Origin: Gottschalkiaceae bacterium SANA
GTDB taxonomy: Bacteria > Bacillota > Clostridia > Tissierellales > GPF-1
NCBI GenBank assembly: GCA_036323355.1
Contig: AP028876.1
Coordinates: 1,240,001-1,304,000 of the forward strand
Length of the DNA stretch: 64,000 nucleotides
Direction: 5' to 3'
The notes under the pieces were generated by a model, which had not been told where the DNA came from, did no database searches, and worked only from the letters and a program-made list of their open reading frames with translations. This document shows, piece by piece, positions 27,535-36,468 of the stretch (position 1 is the first letter of the stretch; each line of letters opens with the position of its first letter). Both the position numbers and the translations under genes were made by a program.

Positions 27535-28373
27535 TGTTGGTAAATATGAAGGAAATGCTAGAAACTGCAAAAAAAGAAGGATATGGGGTCATAGCGACAG
27601 ATGCTTGGAACTCAACGAGTTTGAAGGCGATGGTAGAAATTGCGGAAGAAAAAAAAGCACCCATTATTCTTTCGTTGGCTGAGGTTCACTTACCCCACTT
27701 TAGTCAAAAGGAAATGGCGGAATTGGCTAAGGTTTACACAAAAGAATCAAGTGTTCCTATCGCGCTTCACTTTGATCACGGTATGACATTTGATGAGATC
27801 GTCAAGGCGATCCACGCAGGATTTACTTCTGTTATGATGGACGCGTCTTCTTGCGATTTTGAAGAAAATGTTCGTAGAACCAAAGAAATTGTAAAAATTG
27901 CTCATGCGGTGAATGTGAGTGTGGAGGCTGAAATTGGTCATGTCGGTGGTGCAGAAGGCGGTGGTGATGACGGACTTGGAAGTTTGTTGACTGACCCGGC
28001 TGAAGCCGTGCGTTTTGTTGAGGAAACCGGTGTGGACTGCCTAGCTGTTTCTGTAGGAACGGCTCACGGTTTATACACGGGCATTCCAAAATTGGACTTT
28101 CAACGACTGGAAGAGATTGCAAAAGCAGTATCGGTTCCTTTGGTTCTACATGGCGGAAGCGGATCGGGTGATGAGAATCTTCGAAAAGCCGTAGAATTAG
28201 GTATTAGTAAAATCAATGTGTTTTCTGATATGTTGAAGGCCATCGAAGTCAATACGAAGAAGGCGGAAGGCGAACTCTTCGGTTTGGATCGAGAAGATAT
28301 TGCTAAAAGCTCTGTGAAGGAATGCATCGCTCACTATTTGAAAGTCTTTAAGTCGGAGGGGGTTTGTCAATGA
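27534..28373 (+). CDS. Class II fructose-bisphosphate aldolase family protein
   Basis: 279 residues, zinc-dependent class II aldolase. Metal and substrate motifs: LHFDHG (about 77-82), EAEIGHVGG (about 131-139), AVSVGTAHGLY (about 171-181), LHGGSGSGDE (about 204-213) and SKINVFSD. Such enzymes split or join ketose bisphosphates with dihydroxyacetone phosphate; paralogues in sugar operons act on tagatose or other ketose phosphates. The DeoR and oxidoreductase context points to a catabolic sugar rather than glycolysis. AGGAGG lies just before the start, within the end of deoR. Confidence 0.88.
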   Translation: MLVNMKEMLETAKKEGYGVIATDAWNSTSLKAMVEIAEEKKAPIILSLAEVHLPHFSQKEMAELAKVYTKESSVPIALHFDHGMTFDEIVKAIHAGFTSVMMDASSCDFEENVRRTKEIVKIAHAVNVSVEAEIGHVGGAEGGGDDGLGSLLTDPAEAVRFVEETGVDCLAVSVGTAHGLYTGIPKLDFQRLEEIAKAVSVPLVLHGGSGSGDENLRKAVELGISKINVFSDMLKAIEVNTKKAEGELFGLDREDIAKSSVKECIAHYLKVFKSEGVCQ

Positions 28374-29506
28374 TCGGATATAGTGTCATCGGGTATGGCG
28401 GGATCGCTAAAACTCATCTAATGGGACTGAATAATTTTCGGGCCCTTGAATTGGATCTTCCCTTAGTTGAAAAGATCGCCATGGTGGGCACTCGTCAAAC
28501 TCCTGACAATGAAAAACAGGCCTGTGATTTGGAATTTTCTTATTTTTCAGCAGATCGGGCAAAAGTATTGGCGGACGAAAAGGTTGACGTGGTGGATATA
28601 TGCGCACCGAACAAGTTTCATGCGCCCTTTACCATCGAAGCCTTGGAGGCGGGGAAGAACGTCTATTGCGAGAAGCCTTTTGCCATGAATCGAAGTGAGA
28701 TTGCTGCCATCGGTCAAGCTCTAAAAACATCCAGTGGGATCATGCAGGCAAGCTACAATAAGCGTTTTTTGCCGGCGTTCTCCATTGCCAGGGCGGCTAT
28801 TCGCTTTGGTGTTCTGGGGAAGATCACGAGCTTTCGTGTAGAATACTATCATTCCAGCTATTTAAATCCTGAAAAGGCTTACGCTTGGCGAATGAGTAAG
28901 GAAGCTTCAGGTGGCGGTGCTTTGGCTGACTTAGGCAGTCATGCCACCGATCTTGTTCGATTTGTATTGGGCGAAGTCGATTCTGTATTGACGGATATCA
29001 GAACCGTTGTAAAAGAACGTAAGGATAGCAAGGGTGAGTCGTTTCAAGTGGATGTGGAAGATTGGGTCATGAGCCGTTTGGTGATGCAGAGTGGAGCCGT
29101 TGGTTCTGTTGAAGCTTCTCGTGTTGCGGTTGGGAATGAGGGCTTTAGATTTGAAGTCTATGGTGAAAAAGGTTCCTTTATCATTGAACCCTTTATTGAT
29201 CCTTGGAAGGTGAATTACACGAATGCTTTGGGACAAGTTGCACAGATCTTAAAAGAATCGTATGAGGAAGATGCCTTTTTCCAATTGGTGGAAGGTTTTT
29301 ATCCAAAGAATAAATTGTTTACTCATGGATGGATGCTTGATTCGCATACAGCTTCTCTCGCAAGCTTTATTAAACGAATCGAAACAGGTGTTACCCTAGA
29401 GGGGATACCGACCTTTGAAGAGGCATCTCGGACAGATGCTGTATTGGAAGCTGGCTATGAGTCAGCGGAAAGTGGAAATATAATAAAAGTGACTTATGGT
29501 TTTTAG
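28370..29506 (+). CDS. Gfo/Idh/MocA family oxidoreductase
   Basis: 378 residues. The N-terminal Rossmann domain (1-125) begins GYSVIGYGGIAKTH and contains the family motif CEKPFAMN near 104. The C-terminal alpha/beta domain has GGGALADLGSHATDL (about 184-198), where the catalytic-region His lies. Members oxidise or reduce sugars and inositols with NAD(P). GGAGGGGG precedes ATG 28370, which overlaps the aldolase stop (ATGA). No kinase or transporter is in the unit, so the substrate may come from another locus. Confidence 0.9.
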   Translation: MIGYSVIGYGGIAKTHLMGLNNFRALELDLPLVEKIAMVGTRQTPDNEKQACDLEFSYFSADRAKVLADEKVDVVDICAPNKFHAPFTIEALEAGKNVYCEKPFAMNRSEIAAIGQALKTSSGIMQASYNKRFLPAFSIARAAIRFGVLGKITSFRVEYYHSSYLNPEKAYAWRMSKEASGGGALADLGSHATDLVRFVLGEVDSVLTDIRTVVKERKDSKGESFQVDVEDWVMSRLVMQSGAVGSVEASRVAVGNEGFRFEVYGEKGSFIIEPFIDPWKVNYTNALGQVAQILKESYEEDAFFQLVEGFYPKNKLFTHGWMLDSHTASLASFIKRIETGVTLEGIPTFEEASRTDAVLEAGYESAESGNIIKVTYGF

Positions 29507-29509
29507 CAA

Positions 29510-29543
29510 AAGGAGGCGATTGAATCGCCTTCCTTTTTTTTGA
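29510..29543 (+). terminator. Terminator after the Gfo/Idh/MocA gene
   Basis: AAGGAGGCGATT / AATCGCCTTCCTT arms (29510-29521 and 29523-29535) followed by a T run. Confidence 0.9.
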
Positions 29544-29822
29544 TTTCTTACATTTTCTTACAGGAGAAAGTGAGACTTGTTTGATGCTGCGTACATCCAC
29601 AAAAAACATTTCAGCCTAGTGATGAAAAACAGTGGATTGAACGGAAAAATGACAATAATTAAAAAAAAACCCTTTAAAAGTTAAATAATATAACAAAATA
29701 CACGTGTGGATAAAGTTGATAAATGGAATAAAAAGGGAGCGAAAAGTGATAGACGTAGATGGCTCTTGGCGGTAAAATAGAAAATAGGTGAGTCTAGACA
29801 GAATTAATTCAGGAGGAAAAGT
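29544..29822 (+). promoter_or_regulatory. A/T-rich leader region of the lipoprotein genes
   Basis: No gene seen. A possible promoter is TAGACG (29750-29755), 17 bases, TAAAAT (29773-29778), about 45 bases before the start. The middle (29640-29740) is A-rich and holds no clear element. Confidence 0.4.
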
Positions 29823-31367
29823 ATGAAGAAAATCATTTCGATTCTATTGGCAATGGCCATACTGATCATGATGACTGCATGTTCATCGGGAAATGCACAA
29901 GCCACGGTTGAAGCATCAAGTCAAGAGGCTGCAGAGACCAGCTTTATGGCATCTGATGAAGGGGATAACATTTCCGATCCGGAGCAAGCCCTAGAACCGG
30001 ATAAGGCAGCGGAGTCTCAAGTGGAAGTGGACAAGGGAATTCCCGCGATTGCTGAAGACGATCTGGGTAATAATTTTGAATTTGGCTACAATGAAGAGGG
30101 ATTTACCCTTTTTTATCCAAATAGTGGTAATGAGTATCAGATGGCTTGGTATAATGATGACAAAGAAATCGAAACCGCTTTCCATGATGTGTATGGATGC
30201 CATTATATCTTTATTAACAGTGAAGAGCGAAAGACAAAGGAATTTTATTATACGACTGACAATGGATCATTGGGCAATTCCATTCACTACATAGATTTGG
30301 AAACGCAAGAAGATCGCTATATTGCCCAGGGAATTCTGTATGAAACATTAGAGTACGGGTATTTCAATGGCAGATTGGTTGTTTGGATCAATGGTGTCAA
30401 TGTGAAGAATGGTTTAGAACAAGGTTATTACATTTATGAAAAAGACGGCACCATGTTGACATATGTTGGCGTGGATTATGACCAGAATTTTATTAAGACG
30501 GGGGAGCGTGAAAAAGAAGAACCGCCGGCACCGCAAGCTCAACCAGACGCTCAAATACCCGCCGAACCTGAGCCAAAACCTGAGCCAAAACCTGAACCGG
30601 AAGCAGAACCGGAAGAAGAGAAGCCAATTTCCGTTACAGAAGCCGATGCATTGGTGGTGAATACTTTGTATGAAGCTGATTTAAGCGGTGATGGGGAGGC
30701 TGAACTTTTTTTCTTGACCAGTAATGAAGCAGAGGGCGTTTTCTTGTTTCTCAATGAAGAAATCCGTCAACTATCGAATATTGACCCATATCTAATGAGC
30801 AATGAATATCGCATTGTTGATTTGGATCCGGCGGAAAAGGGCAAGGATTTGGAAATTCTGGAAGCAGATCCGCCTTATAATCAGAATATGCATTTTATTC
30901 AAGTCAAATCTATGGGAAATCGGGAGGATGTGCGGGTCGTTGGTCCCTTGTCCGTTGCCTACGATGCCTATGAGAACAATCGAGTATTGTATCAGGGGAA
31001 TGATCAGATCATGGTCATTGAAATGTCGAATATCATCACGGCGTTTTATCAAAAGTTCTATCAGGTTGAGCACGGAATGATTACCGATATGTCGAGACCC
31101 GATATTACCAAGTATATGACTCCGTTCCGTACAGCCGTCAGTAAAGGAATTTTGGCATTCCCAACTGATCACTATACTGATTCTGGTAATATCTACTTGA
31201 ATCCGGGTGATGAAATTATCATTCACGGGGAATCGGAAGGTAATCTTTGGATTGAAGTATTGGGGGAATGTTCCTCTGAATTTATGTGGCTTTTGGGCAC
31301 AATGATCGATCATTATCCGGACGCCAACGGACAATATTTGTTTCCAGGCGTTCAGTTTTGGAGTTAG
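29823..31367 (+). CDS. Lipoprotein with Pro/Glu-rich linker, 514 residues
   Basis: The signal peptide (KK then a hydrophobic stretch) ends in lipobox MTAC with Cys20, so the protein is probably lipid-anchored outside the membrane. A linker at about 240-268 repeats Pro-Glu-Pro-Lys units. A segment after it (YEADLSGDGEAELFFLTSN) resembles calcium-binding or FG-GAP-like repeat strands. The end (GDEIIIHGESEGNLWIEV) could be an SH3-like fold; both readings are weak. I do not recognise a full-length family. A second lipoprotein gene follows after 23 bases with no terminator between, so they are probably co-expressed. Confidence 0.75.
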   Translation: MKKIISILLAMAILIMMTACSSGNAQATVEASSQEAAETSFMASDEGDNISDPEQALEPDKAAESQVEVDKGIPAIAEDDLGNNFEFGYNEEGFTLFYPNSGNEYQMAWYNDDKEIETAFHDVYGCHYIFINSEERKTKEFYYTTDNGSLGNSIHYIDLETQEDRYIAQGILYETLEYGYFNGRLVVWINGVNVKNGLEQGYYIYEKDGTMLTYVGVDYDQNFIKTGEREKEEPPAPQAQPDAQIPAEPEPKPEPKPEPEAEPEEEKPISVTEADALVVNTLYEADLSGDGEAELFFLTSNEAEGVFLFLNEEIRQLSNIDPYLMSNEYRIVDLDPAEKGKDLEILEADPPYNQNMHFIQVKSMGNREDVRVVGPLSVAYDAYENNRVLYQGNDQIMVIEMSNIITAFYQKFYQVEHGMITDMSRPDITKYMTPFRTAVSKGILAFPTDHYTDSGNIYLNPGDEIIIHGESEGNLWIEVLGECSSEFMWLLGTMIDHYPDANGQYLFPGVQFWS

Positions 31368-31390
31368 TCAATAAAAAAAGGGGAGATAAC

Positions 31391-33325
31391 ATGAAAAAAA
31401 GAATCAGCGTATTGGTCTTGGTACTGATCATGATAACACTTAGCGCTTGTGGGGGAACATCAGCTGGTGGGGAAGCATCATCACAAGTCGTGATTGAGAA
31501 AGATGTAACCATGCTTTTAAAAGGGCTTGGTGACAGTTTGGATATGGTGAAATCATTGGGAAATCTGCCAGAGGCGCAGGTGAACGGGAATTTGCATTAT
31601 TTTCAGAATGCAAACACAGAAGGTTATTTCGCCGGATTCGATCTAGGGATTGAACTGGAAGCGGATGGACAAACCGTGAAACAGATTTATATTCAGCCCG
31701 TTGGAAATGCGAAAATCACGGCAAATGGTTTGGTGATTGGCGGGACGATCGCAGATGCCAAAGCAAGTTTGGGCGACGGTGAATTAAGTTCGGTTGAAAA
31801 CAATGGGAAGATCGTCAATTTTATGACCTTCTCGGATCAAACTTATGCGATGAAAGCAACGGTGGCAGAGGAACGTATCACGGCTGTCGCTTTTACTCAG
31901 TCAACGGGAGAGTCAGACTCTGCTGCGGTAACGGAAGCACCAGTAGAGGCAAAAGTGGACGTTGAAGCTCCAGCTGAGCCGACAGCTGAAACGGATGAAA
32001 AAACGCCTGAAGCGGGAAGCTTTGACTTTTTGCTCGCCTTTCTGGGACAGGATTTCTCAGAAGTGGAGGCAGAATTGGGAAGCGACTTTGACCGCGTCGA
32101 GGAAGCCTACGAAGATTTGGCCTTTTATAAAGAGGATGGCTTTGTGATCACATTCTCCATCGATTTTGACTCCAATGCGGTGACTACGGTCGCGATTGGT
32201 TATGACTCGCTGGCTACTGAGCTGGACGGTGAAATGTCACTGGACCTATGCGGGCTTTCACTCGGCATGCATGCAAAGGATGTGGCATACAATCAAACTG
32301 TGTACGGTGACTATGCAATTTATGTGGCTGCCGATTGCAACAATGTCGTGTACAATATTCAAGCGCTGAATATGTATCCAGACTTTGTCTTCGAGGCACC
32401 TAGGGTAACGGAAAATCCGGCGGATGACGGTTATGAGCTATCGATTCAGAATTTTGACACCTACTCCATCCTCAGCCTGACTTACAATTCTACGGGGGAA
32501 ACGAAGGAATTGGTCAACACCAAGGGACGCTGGGATGGCGATCGATTCTTCGACGGAATGAATGTTAAGATCCTAAAGACCAAGGCCAGCAAGGATGGGA
32601 AGACCGTTTACTTTGAAACGGATGATCCGAAGATGACCAATGGATACGGAGCGGCCAACAACACCATTCTCAAATATGATCTGCAAGCAGGCTATGAGGA
32701 AAATGTCTGTTTGGGATTCTTGCACGATACAGTCAAGTTGGACGGGTATGAAGACTGTATCATTATCAATTACTACGAACCGAATCCTAGAGGCGGTTAT
32801 TATGAACCATTTATTCTTATTGATGGCGAGACAAACTATCACTTTATGGGCATAAAATTGGAAACTGATTTGGCGAGTCAGATCGAACGTGCCTATCATG
32901 ATGAAATTGATGAGCATGCCATGGATCCGCTAAAAGCAGAAACAATCTATGGCAAATATGTCGATTTTTCAAAGTATTCAGCTGTCGTTGTGGAAGACTA
33001 TCAGGGGATCAACAAAGATAAGTTTGTTTCCAAAATAACGATTCAGAATCCCTATTACAAAGATACGGCAGACACGCTGTACCCTTGCTATTTTGCGGTC
33101 TTCGGGACCATTTATAATCTGCGATGGGAAGTGAGTGTAAATATGGATGAATCCCATGTTTATCCGATTGCCGATAAGCTTAGCGATACCTTTGTCACCT
33201 ATGAGACCTGGCGGCCTTATGATCCATCTGTGGATTCCTTCCTTTTTGAAGATGAGAATGGCAAGGAATACCGAATTAACATCGAGGATATGAGCGACAA
33301 TATTGATTTAGTGATGATTCCATAA
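31391..33325 (+). CDS. Large lipoprotein, 644 residues (unrecognised)
   Basis: Signal peptide with lipobox LSAC (Cys20). Two related modules of about 100 residues seem to follow (around 45-165 and 220-320), each with a predicted strand-rich pattern, separated by an Ala/Glu/Pro linker at about 185-215; the rest is Tyr/Asp-rich. The upstream lipoprotein has a similar signal peptide and acidic linker, so the pair could be paralogous in layout if not in sequence. GGGGAG lies before ATG 31391; the frame runs further upstream inside the previous gene but lacks a signal peptide there. Function unknown. Confidence 0.72.
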   Translation: MKKRISVLVLVLIMITLSACGGTSAGGEASSQVVIEKDVTMLLKGLGDSLDMVKSLGNLPEAQVNGNLHYFQNANTEGYFAGFDLGIELEADGQTVKQIYIQPVGNAKITANGLVIGGTIADAKASLGDGELSSVENNGKIVNFMTFSDQTYAMKATVAEERITAVAFTQSTGESDSAAVTEAPVEAKVDVEAPAEPTAETDEKTPEAGSFDFLLAFLGQDFSEVEAELGSDFDRVEEAYEDLAFYKEDGFVITFSIDFDSNAVTTVAIGYDSLATELDGEMSLDLCGLSLGMHAKDVAYNQTVYGDYAIYVAADCNNVVYNIQALNMYPDFVFEAPRVTENPADDGYELSIQNFDTYSILSLTYNSTGETKELVNTKGRWDGDRFFDGMNVKILKTKASKDGKTVYFETDDPKMTNGYGAANNTILKYDLQAGYEENVCLGFLHDTVKLDGYEDCIIINYYEPNPRGGYYEPFILIDGETNYHFMGIKLETDLASQIERAYHDEIDEHAMDPLKAETIYGKYVDFSKYSAVVVEDYQGINKDKFVSKITIQNPYYKDTADTLYPCYFAVFGTIYNLRWEVSVNMDESHVYPIADKLSDTFVTYETWRPYDPSVDSFLFEDENGKEYRINIEDMSDNIDLVMIP

Positions 33326-33336
33326 GGTATGAAGAG

Positions 33337-33367
33337 GCTGTAAACCAATTGGTTTACAGCTTTTTTT
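33337..33367 (+). terminator. Terminator after the lipoprotein pair
   Basis: A perfect palindrome, GCTGTAAACCAA / TTGGTTTACAGC (33337-33360), followed by seven T. Confidence 0.9.
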
Positions 33368-33379
33368 ACCGTTTTGAAT

Positions 33380-33408
33380 TTGACTTTTTTAGATTTATCG
33401 GGTAATCT
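33380..33408 (+). promoter_or_regulatory. Promoter of the SorC regulator gene
   Basis: TTGACT (33380-33385), 17 bases, TAATCT (33403-33408). Confidence 0.7.
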
Positions 33409-33449
33409 GGACGAAACATAAGTAATGACAAATGTAAGGGGGCGATTTA

Positions 33450-34388
33450 ATGGATAGCGAAATGATGAAATTGATTCAGGTTGCTAAGTTGTACTATGAA
33501 GAGAATATGACACAATCCCAGATCGCCAAACAGATCGGGGTATCTAGGCCATTAATAAGCAATATGTTGACAAAAGCCCGGAATACAGGGATTGTTGAAA
33601 TAAAAATTAAGGAACCATTTGGCAACAATATGTTGCTTTTGAATCAATTGAAGAATATCTTCAATGTGCGGGGTGGCAATGTGCTGCCATCTTCAAATTC
33701 AACATATTTAACGGATAAGGCAATCATTAACCAAGCTACATTCTTTATAAAAGAAGAACTTTCAGAGTTAAAAACAGTGGGTCTTGGTTGGGGATATACG
33801 ATTGGCCGAATTGTGGAAGCATTGAAAGACGAGGATTTTTCTGGATCCAACGAGGGTCTTGTTTGTCCTTTGATCGGCACAGCAACCATTCCAAATAAAG
33901 GATATCACCCTTCTGAATTGGTGCGTGAGTTTTCCATGAAAACTGGATTTGAACCGCACTTTTTATTTGCACCAGCCTTTCCGACGACAGAGCAGGAACA
34001 AGGCCTCTATATCAACACTGATAATTATCAGGATCTTGTTCAAGTTTGGGATCAACTAGACATGATTGTTTTTGGATTGGGTGCATATCCATCTGTACCT
34101 GATCATGCGACTGCTTTGCGATTTGGAAAAGAGCTGAACAAGAATAGAGCGGTGGGAAAATTTTTATCTTATTTCTTTGACAAAGATGGACAGATTATTC
34201 ATGGTGAAAATGATTATGCCATTCAGATTCCCTTATCTAAATTGGGACATGTCAAACGTGTAGTGGCAGTTTGTCCGGCAGAGATCAATGCCAAAGCAAT
34301 TTTAGGTGCCTTAAAAACTGGTTTTATTACTCATATAATTATAACGGAAGAAAAAGCAAAGGAAGTAATTGCTTACAAGGCTTATTAG
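33450..34388 (+). CDS. SorC/LsrR family transcriptional regulator
   Basis: 312 residues. N-terminal winged helix (about 8-55) with the SorC pattern LYYEENMTQSQIAKQIGVSRPLISNML; the rest is the SorC sugar-phosphate-binding domain, with GLGWGYTIGRIVEAL near 110. The family includes LsrR, which senses phospho-AI-2, and other sugar-phosphate sensors. It has its own promoter and terminator and stands directly before the DhaL-VOC-DhaK-LsrF operon, which it probably represses; a palindrome in that operon's promoter is a candidate site. Confidence 0.9.
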   Translation: MDSEMMKLIQVAKLYYEENMTQSQIAKQIGVSRPLISNMLTKARNTGIVEIKIKEPFGNNMLLLNQLKNIFNVRGGNVLPSSNSTYLTDKAIINQATFFIKEELSELKTVGLGWGYTIGRIVEALKDEDFSGSNEGLVCPLIGTATIPNKGYHPSELVREFSMKTGFEPHFLFAPAFPTTEQEQGLYINTDNYQDLVQVWDQLDMIVFGLGAYPSVPDHATALRFGKELNKNRAVGKFLSYFFDKDGQIIHGENDYAIQIPLSKLGHVKRVVAVCPAEINAKAILGALKTGFITHIIITEEKAKEVIAYKAY

Positions 34389-34411
34389 AACCGCATTGCG
34401 GTTCTTTTTTT
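34387..34411 (+). terminator. Terminator after the SorC gene
   Basis: AGAACCGCA / TGCGGTTCT arms (34387-34395 and 34397-34405) and a T run; the stem begins in the stop codon. Confidence 0.85.
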
Positions 34412-34430
34412 GTTTTAAAAAAGGTTATCG

Positions 34431-34459
34431 TTTACAAGTGTAATAACATATGTTAAATT
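34431..34459 (+). promoter_or_regulatory. Promoter and candidate operator of the DhaL-LsrF operon
   Basis: TTTACA (34431-34436), 17 bases, TAAATT (34454-34459). The palindrome TAACATATGTTA (34444-34455) lies in the spacer and overlaps the -10, a good place for repression by the SorC protein encoded upstream. This pairing is inference. Confidence 0.6.
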
Positions 34460-34489
34460 TAAATTACAAAATGAAAGGAGAGGATCGAA

Positions 34490-35125
34490 TTGACACCGGA
34501 GTATTTAAAACAATTACTTCTGCCCGTCACAGACTTGCTGACAGAAAATATGGCATATTTGACGGAATTAGATTCTGTGACAGGGGATGGTGACCATGGT
34601 GTAAGCATGGGGAAAATTGCAGAGATGATTCGTAAAACCATGAATGAGCTTAGGGGTGAGGAAAACGTTGCGGAGGTCTTGGATGATCTTTCCTGGAATT
34701 TAATGAATGTGAATGGCGGTTCTGCAGGACCACTTTGGGGTTCTTTTTTTGAGGGAATGTCGCAAGGTGCAGCCAAGGTAGCGAAAGACGATCTCGATCA
34801 GTTGAAGAACATGCTGATTAAGGCGGAGGAAAGTTTTTATGAGGTATCCAAAGCAAACGTAGGGCAGAAAACCATGATGGACGCCATTGCTCCTGCAACG
34901 AAAGTGATTCGGGATAGCGACGAAAATATTGAAGTATTGGCAGAAAAAATGGCATCGGCAGCTGCTGCAGGCGCGGAGGAAACGGTGAATATGATTGCCA
35001 AATTCGGTCGGGCAAAAAGCTTGAAAGAAAAAAGTATTGGCCATAAGGACCCCGGTGCAGTTTCCTTTAGTCTGTTTTATAAGGGCATCGCAATCGGTCT
35101 TCAGAAACAAAAGGAGGAAGTGTAA
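34490..35125 (+). CDS. dhaL: DhaL-like dihydroxyacetone kinase ADP/ATP-binding subunit
   Basis: 211 residues, all-helical DhaL domain. The Mg-nucleotide aspartates are in DSVTGDGDHG (about 28-37), followed by the NVNGGSAGPLWG loop (about 72-83) and GQKTMMDAIAP (about 124-134). DhaL supplies nucleotide to phosphorylate the ketose held by DhaK. The start is TTG 34490, supported by AAAGGAGAGG with a 6-base gap; no ATG fits. No DhaM (PTS donor) gene is present, so the pair may use ATP directly. The stop overlaps the next ATG by one base. Confidence 0.88.
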   Translation: MTPEYLKQLLLPVTDLLTENMAYLTELDSVTGDGDHGVSMGKIAEMIRKTMNELRGEENVAEVLDDLSWNLMNVNGGSAGPLWGSFFEGMSQGAAKVAKDDLDQLKNMLIKAEESFYEVSKANVGQKTMMDAIAPATKVIRDSDENIEVLAEKMASAAAAGAEETVNMIAKFGRAKSLKEKSIGHKDPGAVSFSLFYKGIAIGLQKQKEEV

Positions 35126-35445
35126 TGACCATGGAAATTATGCATATTGGCCTACCGGTAATGACACCGCAAAAAAATGAGGAATACTCGGAAAGCTTAA
35201 AACTGTATGTTTCAGGTCCCGATAACAATCCGATGAAGTTTGAGTATCTTCGTTTTGAAGCCGATACACCCATGCACCCAGATGTAGTCAACAATGTACA
35301 CATCGCTTACAAGGTGGACCAAATTGCGGAATACATAGACAAGTACGAAGTATTGGAGGGACCAATGGCCCTTTCGGAAGAATTGACCATTGTTTTTGTA
35401 AAGATTGACGGCGCAGTTTGTGAATTGATGGAGTTCCATAACTAG
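35125..35445 (+). CDS. Small VOC/glyoxalase-like protein between DhaL and DhaK
   Basis: 106 residues with the strand pattern of a single VOC (glyoxalase/dioxygenase fold) module: MEIMHIGLPV at the start, NNVHIAYKV in the middle and VFVKIDGAVCELMEFH at the end, where Glu or His could bind metal. It overlaps dhaL by one base and precedes dhaK by 12. It could be an isomerase or epimerase for the kinase substrate or product. The family call is moderate and the reaction unknown. Confidence 0.6.
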   Translation: MTMEIMHIGLPVMTPQKNEEYSESLKLYVSGPDNNPMKFEYLRFEADTPMHPDVVNNVHIAYKVDQIAEYIDKYEVLEGPMALSEELTIVFVKIDGAVCELMEFHN

Positions 35446-35457
35446 GGGGGGAAAAAG

Positions 35458-36456
35458 ATGAAAATGAAAAAGTTTATCAACGAGCCGGTAAATTTGACAG
35501 AAGAAATACTAGAAGGACTTGCCTTGTCGAATCCAGACTTGGTTGAGTTTGTTGATCAAAAGATGATCGTGAATAAAAAGCTGAAAGAGGCTGATCGTGT
35601 TACCATCGTTACCTTGGGTGGAACGGGACATGAGCCTGCGATTAGTGGATTTGTCGGCGAAGGTATGATTGATATTTCAGTACCCGGGGATATCTTTGCA
35701 GCACCTGGGCCTGGTCCATGCTTGGATGCAATTCGAATGGCTGACAAAGGCAAAGGCGTCTTGTTTGTGGTTTTAAACCATGCCGGTGATATGTTGACGG
35801 GTGACATGGTGATGAAGCGGGCAAAAAAAGAAGGCCTAAACGTTATGAAAGTCGTAACACAAGAGGATATCTCTAATGCGCCTAGAGAAGAGGCCCATGA
35901 CCGTCGCGGTTTGGTTGGTTGCTTAGGCGTTTACAAGGTAGCAGGCGCAGTGGCAGCGGAAGGGAAGTCCTTGGAAGAGGTAGCGGCAGTGGCTCAAAAA
36001 TTTGCCGACAATATGGCAACCATCGCGGTAGCATCAAGAGGAGCGACCCATCCATCAACCGGTGAGACCATTTCAAATTTGGGTGAAGAAGAGATGGAAA
36101 TCGGCATGGGGCAACACGGTGAAGGTGGTGGTGGACGACAAAAGATGGGCACGGCTAATGAGACAGCGAATATAATGCTGGAAGCTTTGTTGAAAGATTT
36201 GGAAATCAAAGAGAAAGAAAAAGTGATGGTTTTAGTGAATGGCACAGGGGCAACGACTCTGATGGAACTTTTATTGGTTTACCGTCAATGTCACAAAACC
36301 CTGGCTACAAAAAATATTGAAATTGCGGCAAGTTTAGTAGGCGAATATTTGACTGTACAAGAAATGTGCGGCTTTCAATTGTGCATTGCGCGAATGGATG
36401 AAGAGATGATTAAATATTGGCAGGCACCTTGCAAAACCCCATATCATACCGTATAA
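35458..36456 (+). CDS. dhaK: DhaK-like dihydroxyacetone/ketose kinase substrate-binding subunit
   Basis: 332 residues, the DhaK length. GGTGHEPA near 54-61 and FAAPGPGPCLDAI near 80-92 fit the substrate domain. His220 in GMGQHGEGG is at the place of the DhaK histidine that binds the keto group covalently. Residues after 240 form the C-terminal DhaK domain. With DhaL it should phosphorylate dihydroxyacetone or a longer ketose such as erythrulose. The LsrF-like gene downstream favours a product longer than three carbons; this is inference. Ribosome site is the G-run at 35446-35451. Confidence 0.88.
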   Translation: MKMKKFINEPVNLTEEILEGLALSNPDLVEFVDQKMIVNKKLKEADRVTIVTLGGTGHEPAISGFVGEGMIDISVPGDIFAAPGPGPCLDAIRMADKGKGVLFVVLNHAGDMLTGDMVMKRAKKEGLNVMKVVTQEDISNAPREEAHDRRGLVGCLGVYKVAGAVAAEGKSLEEVAAVAQKFADNMATIAVASRGATHPSTGETISNLGEEEMEIGMGQHGEGGGGRQKMGTANETANIMLEALLKDLEIKEKEKVMVLVNGTGATTLMELLLVYRQCHKTLATKNIEIAASLVGEYLTVQEMCGFQLCIARMDEEMIKYWQAPCKTPYHTV

Positions 36457-36468
36457 GGAGAGAGTAAA

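Noticed and set aside
30550-30625. Short tandem repeats that could suggest a CRISPR or satellite
   Set aside because: They encode a Pro-Glu-Pro-Lys linker inside a lipoprotein; no spacers, and the unit is 12 bases.
30792-31334. 180-codon minus-strand frame under the first lipoprotein
   Set aside because: Antisense shadow; the plus-strand gene has a signal peptide, lipobox and ribosome site.
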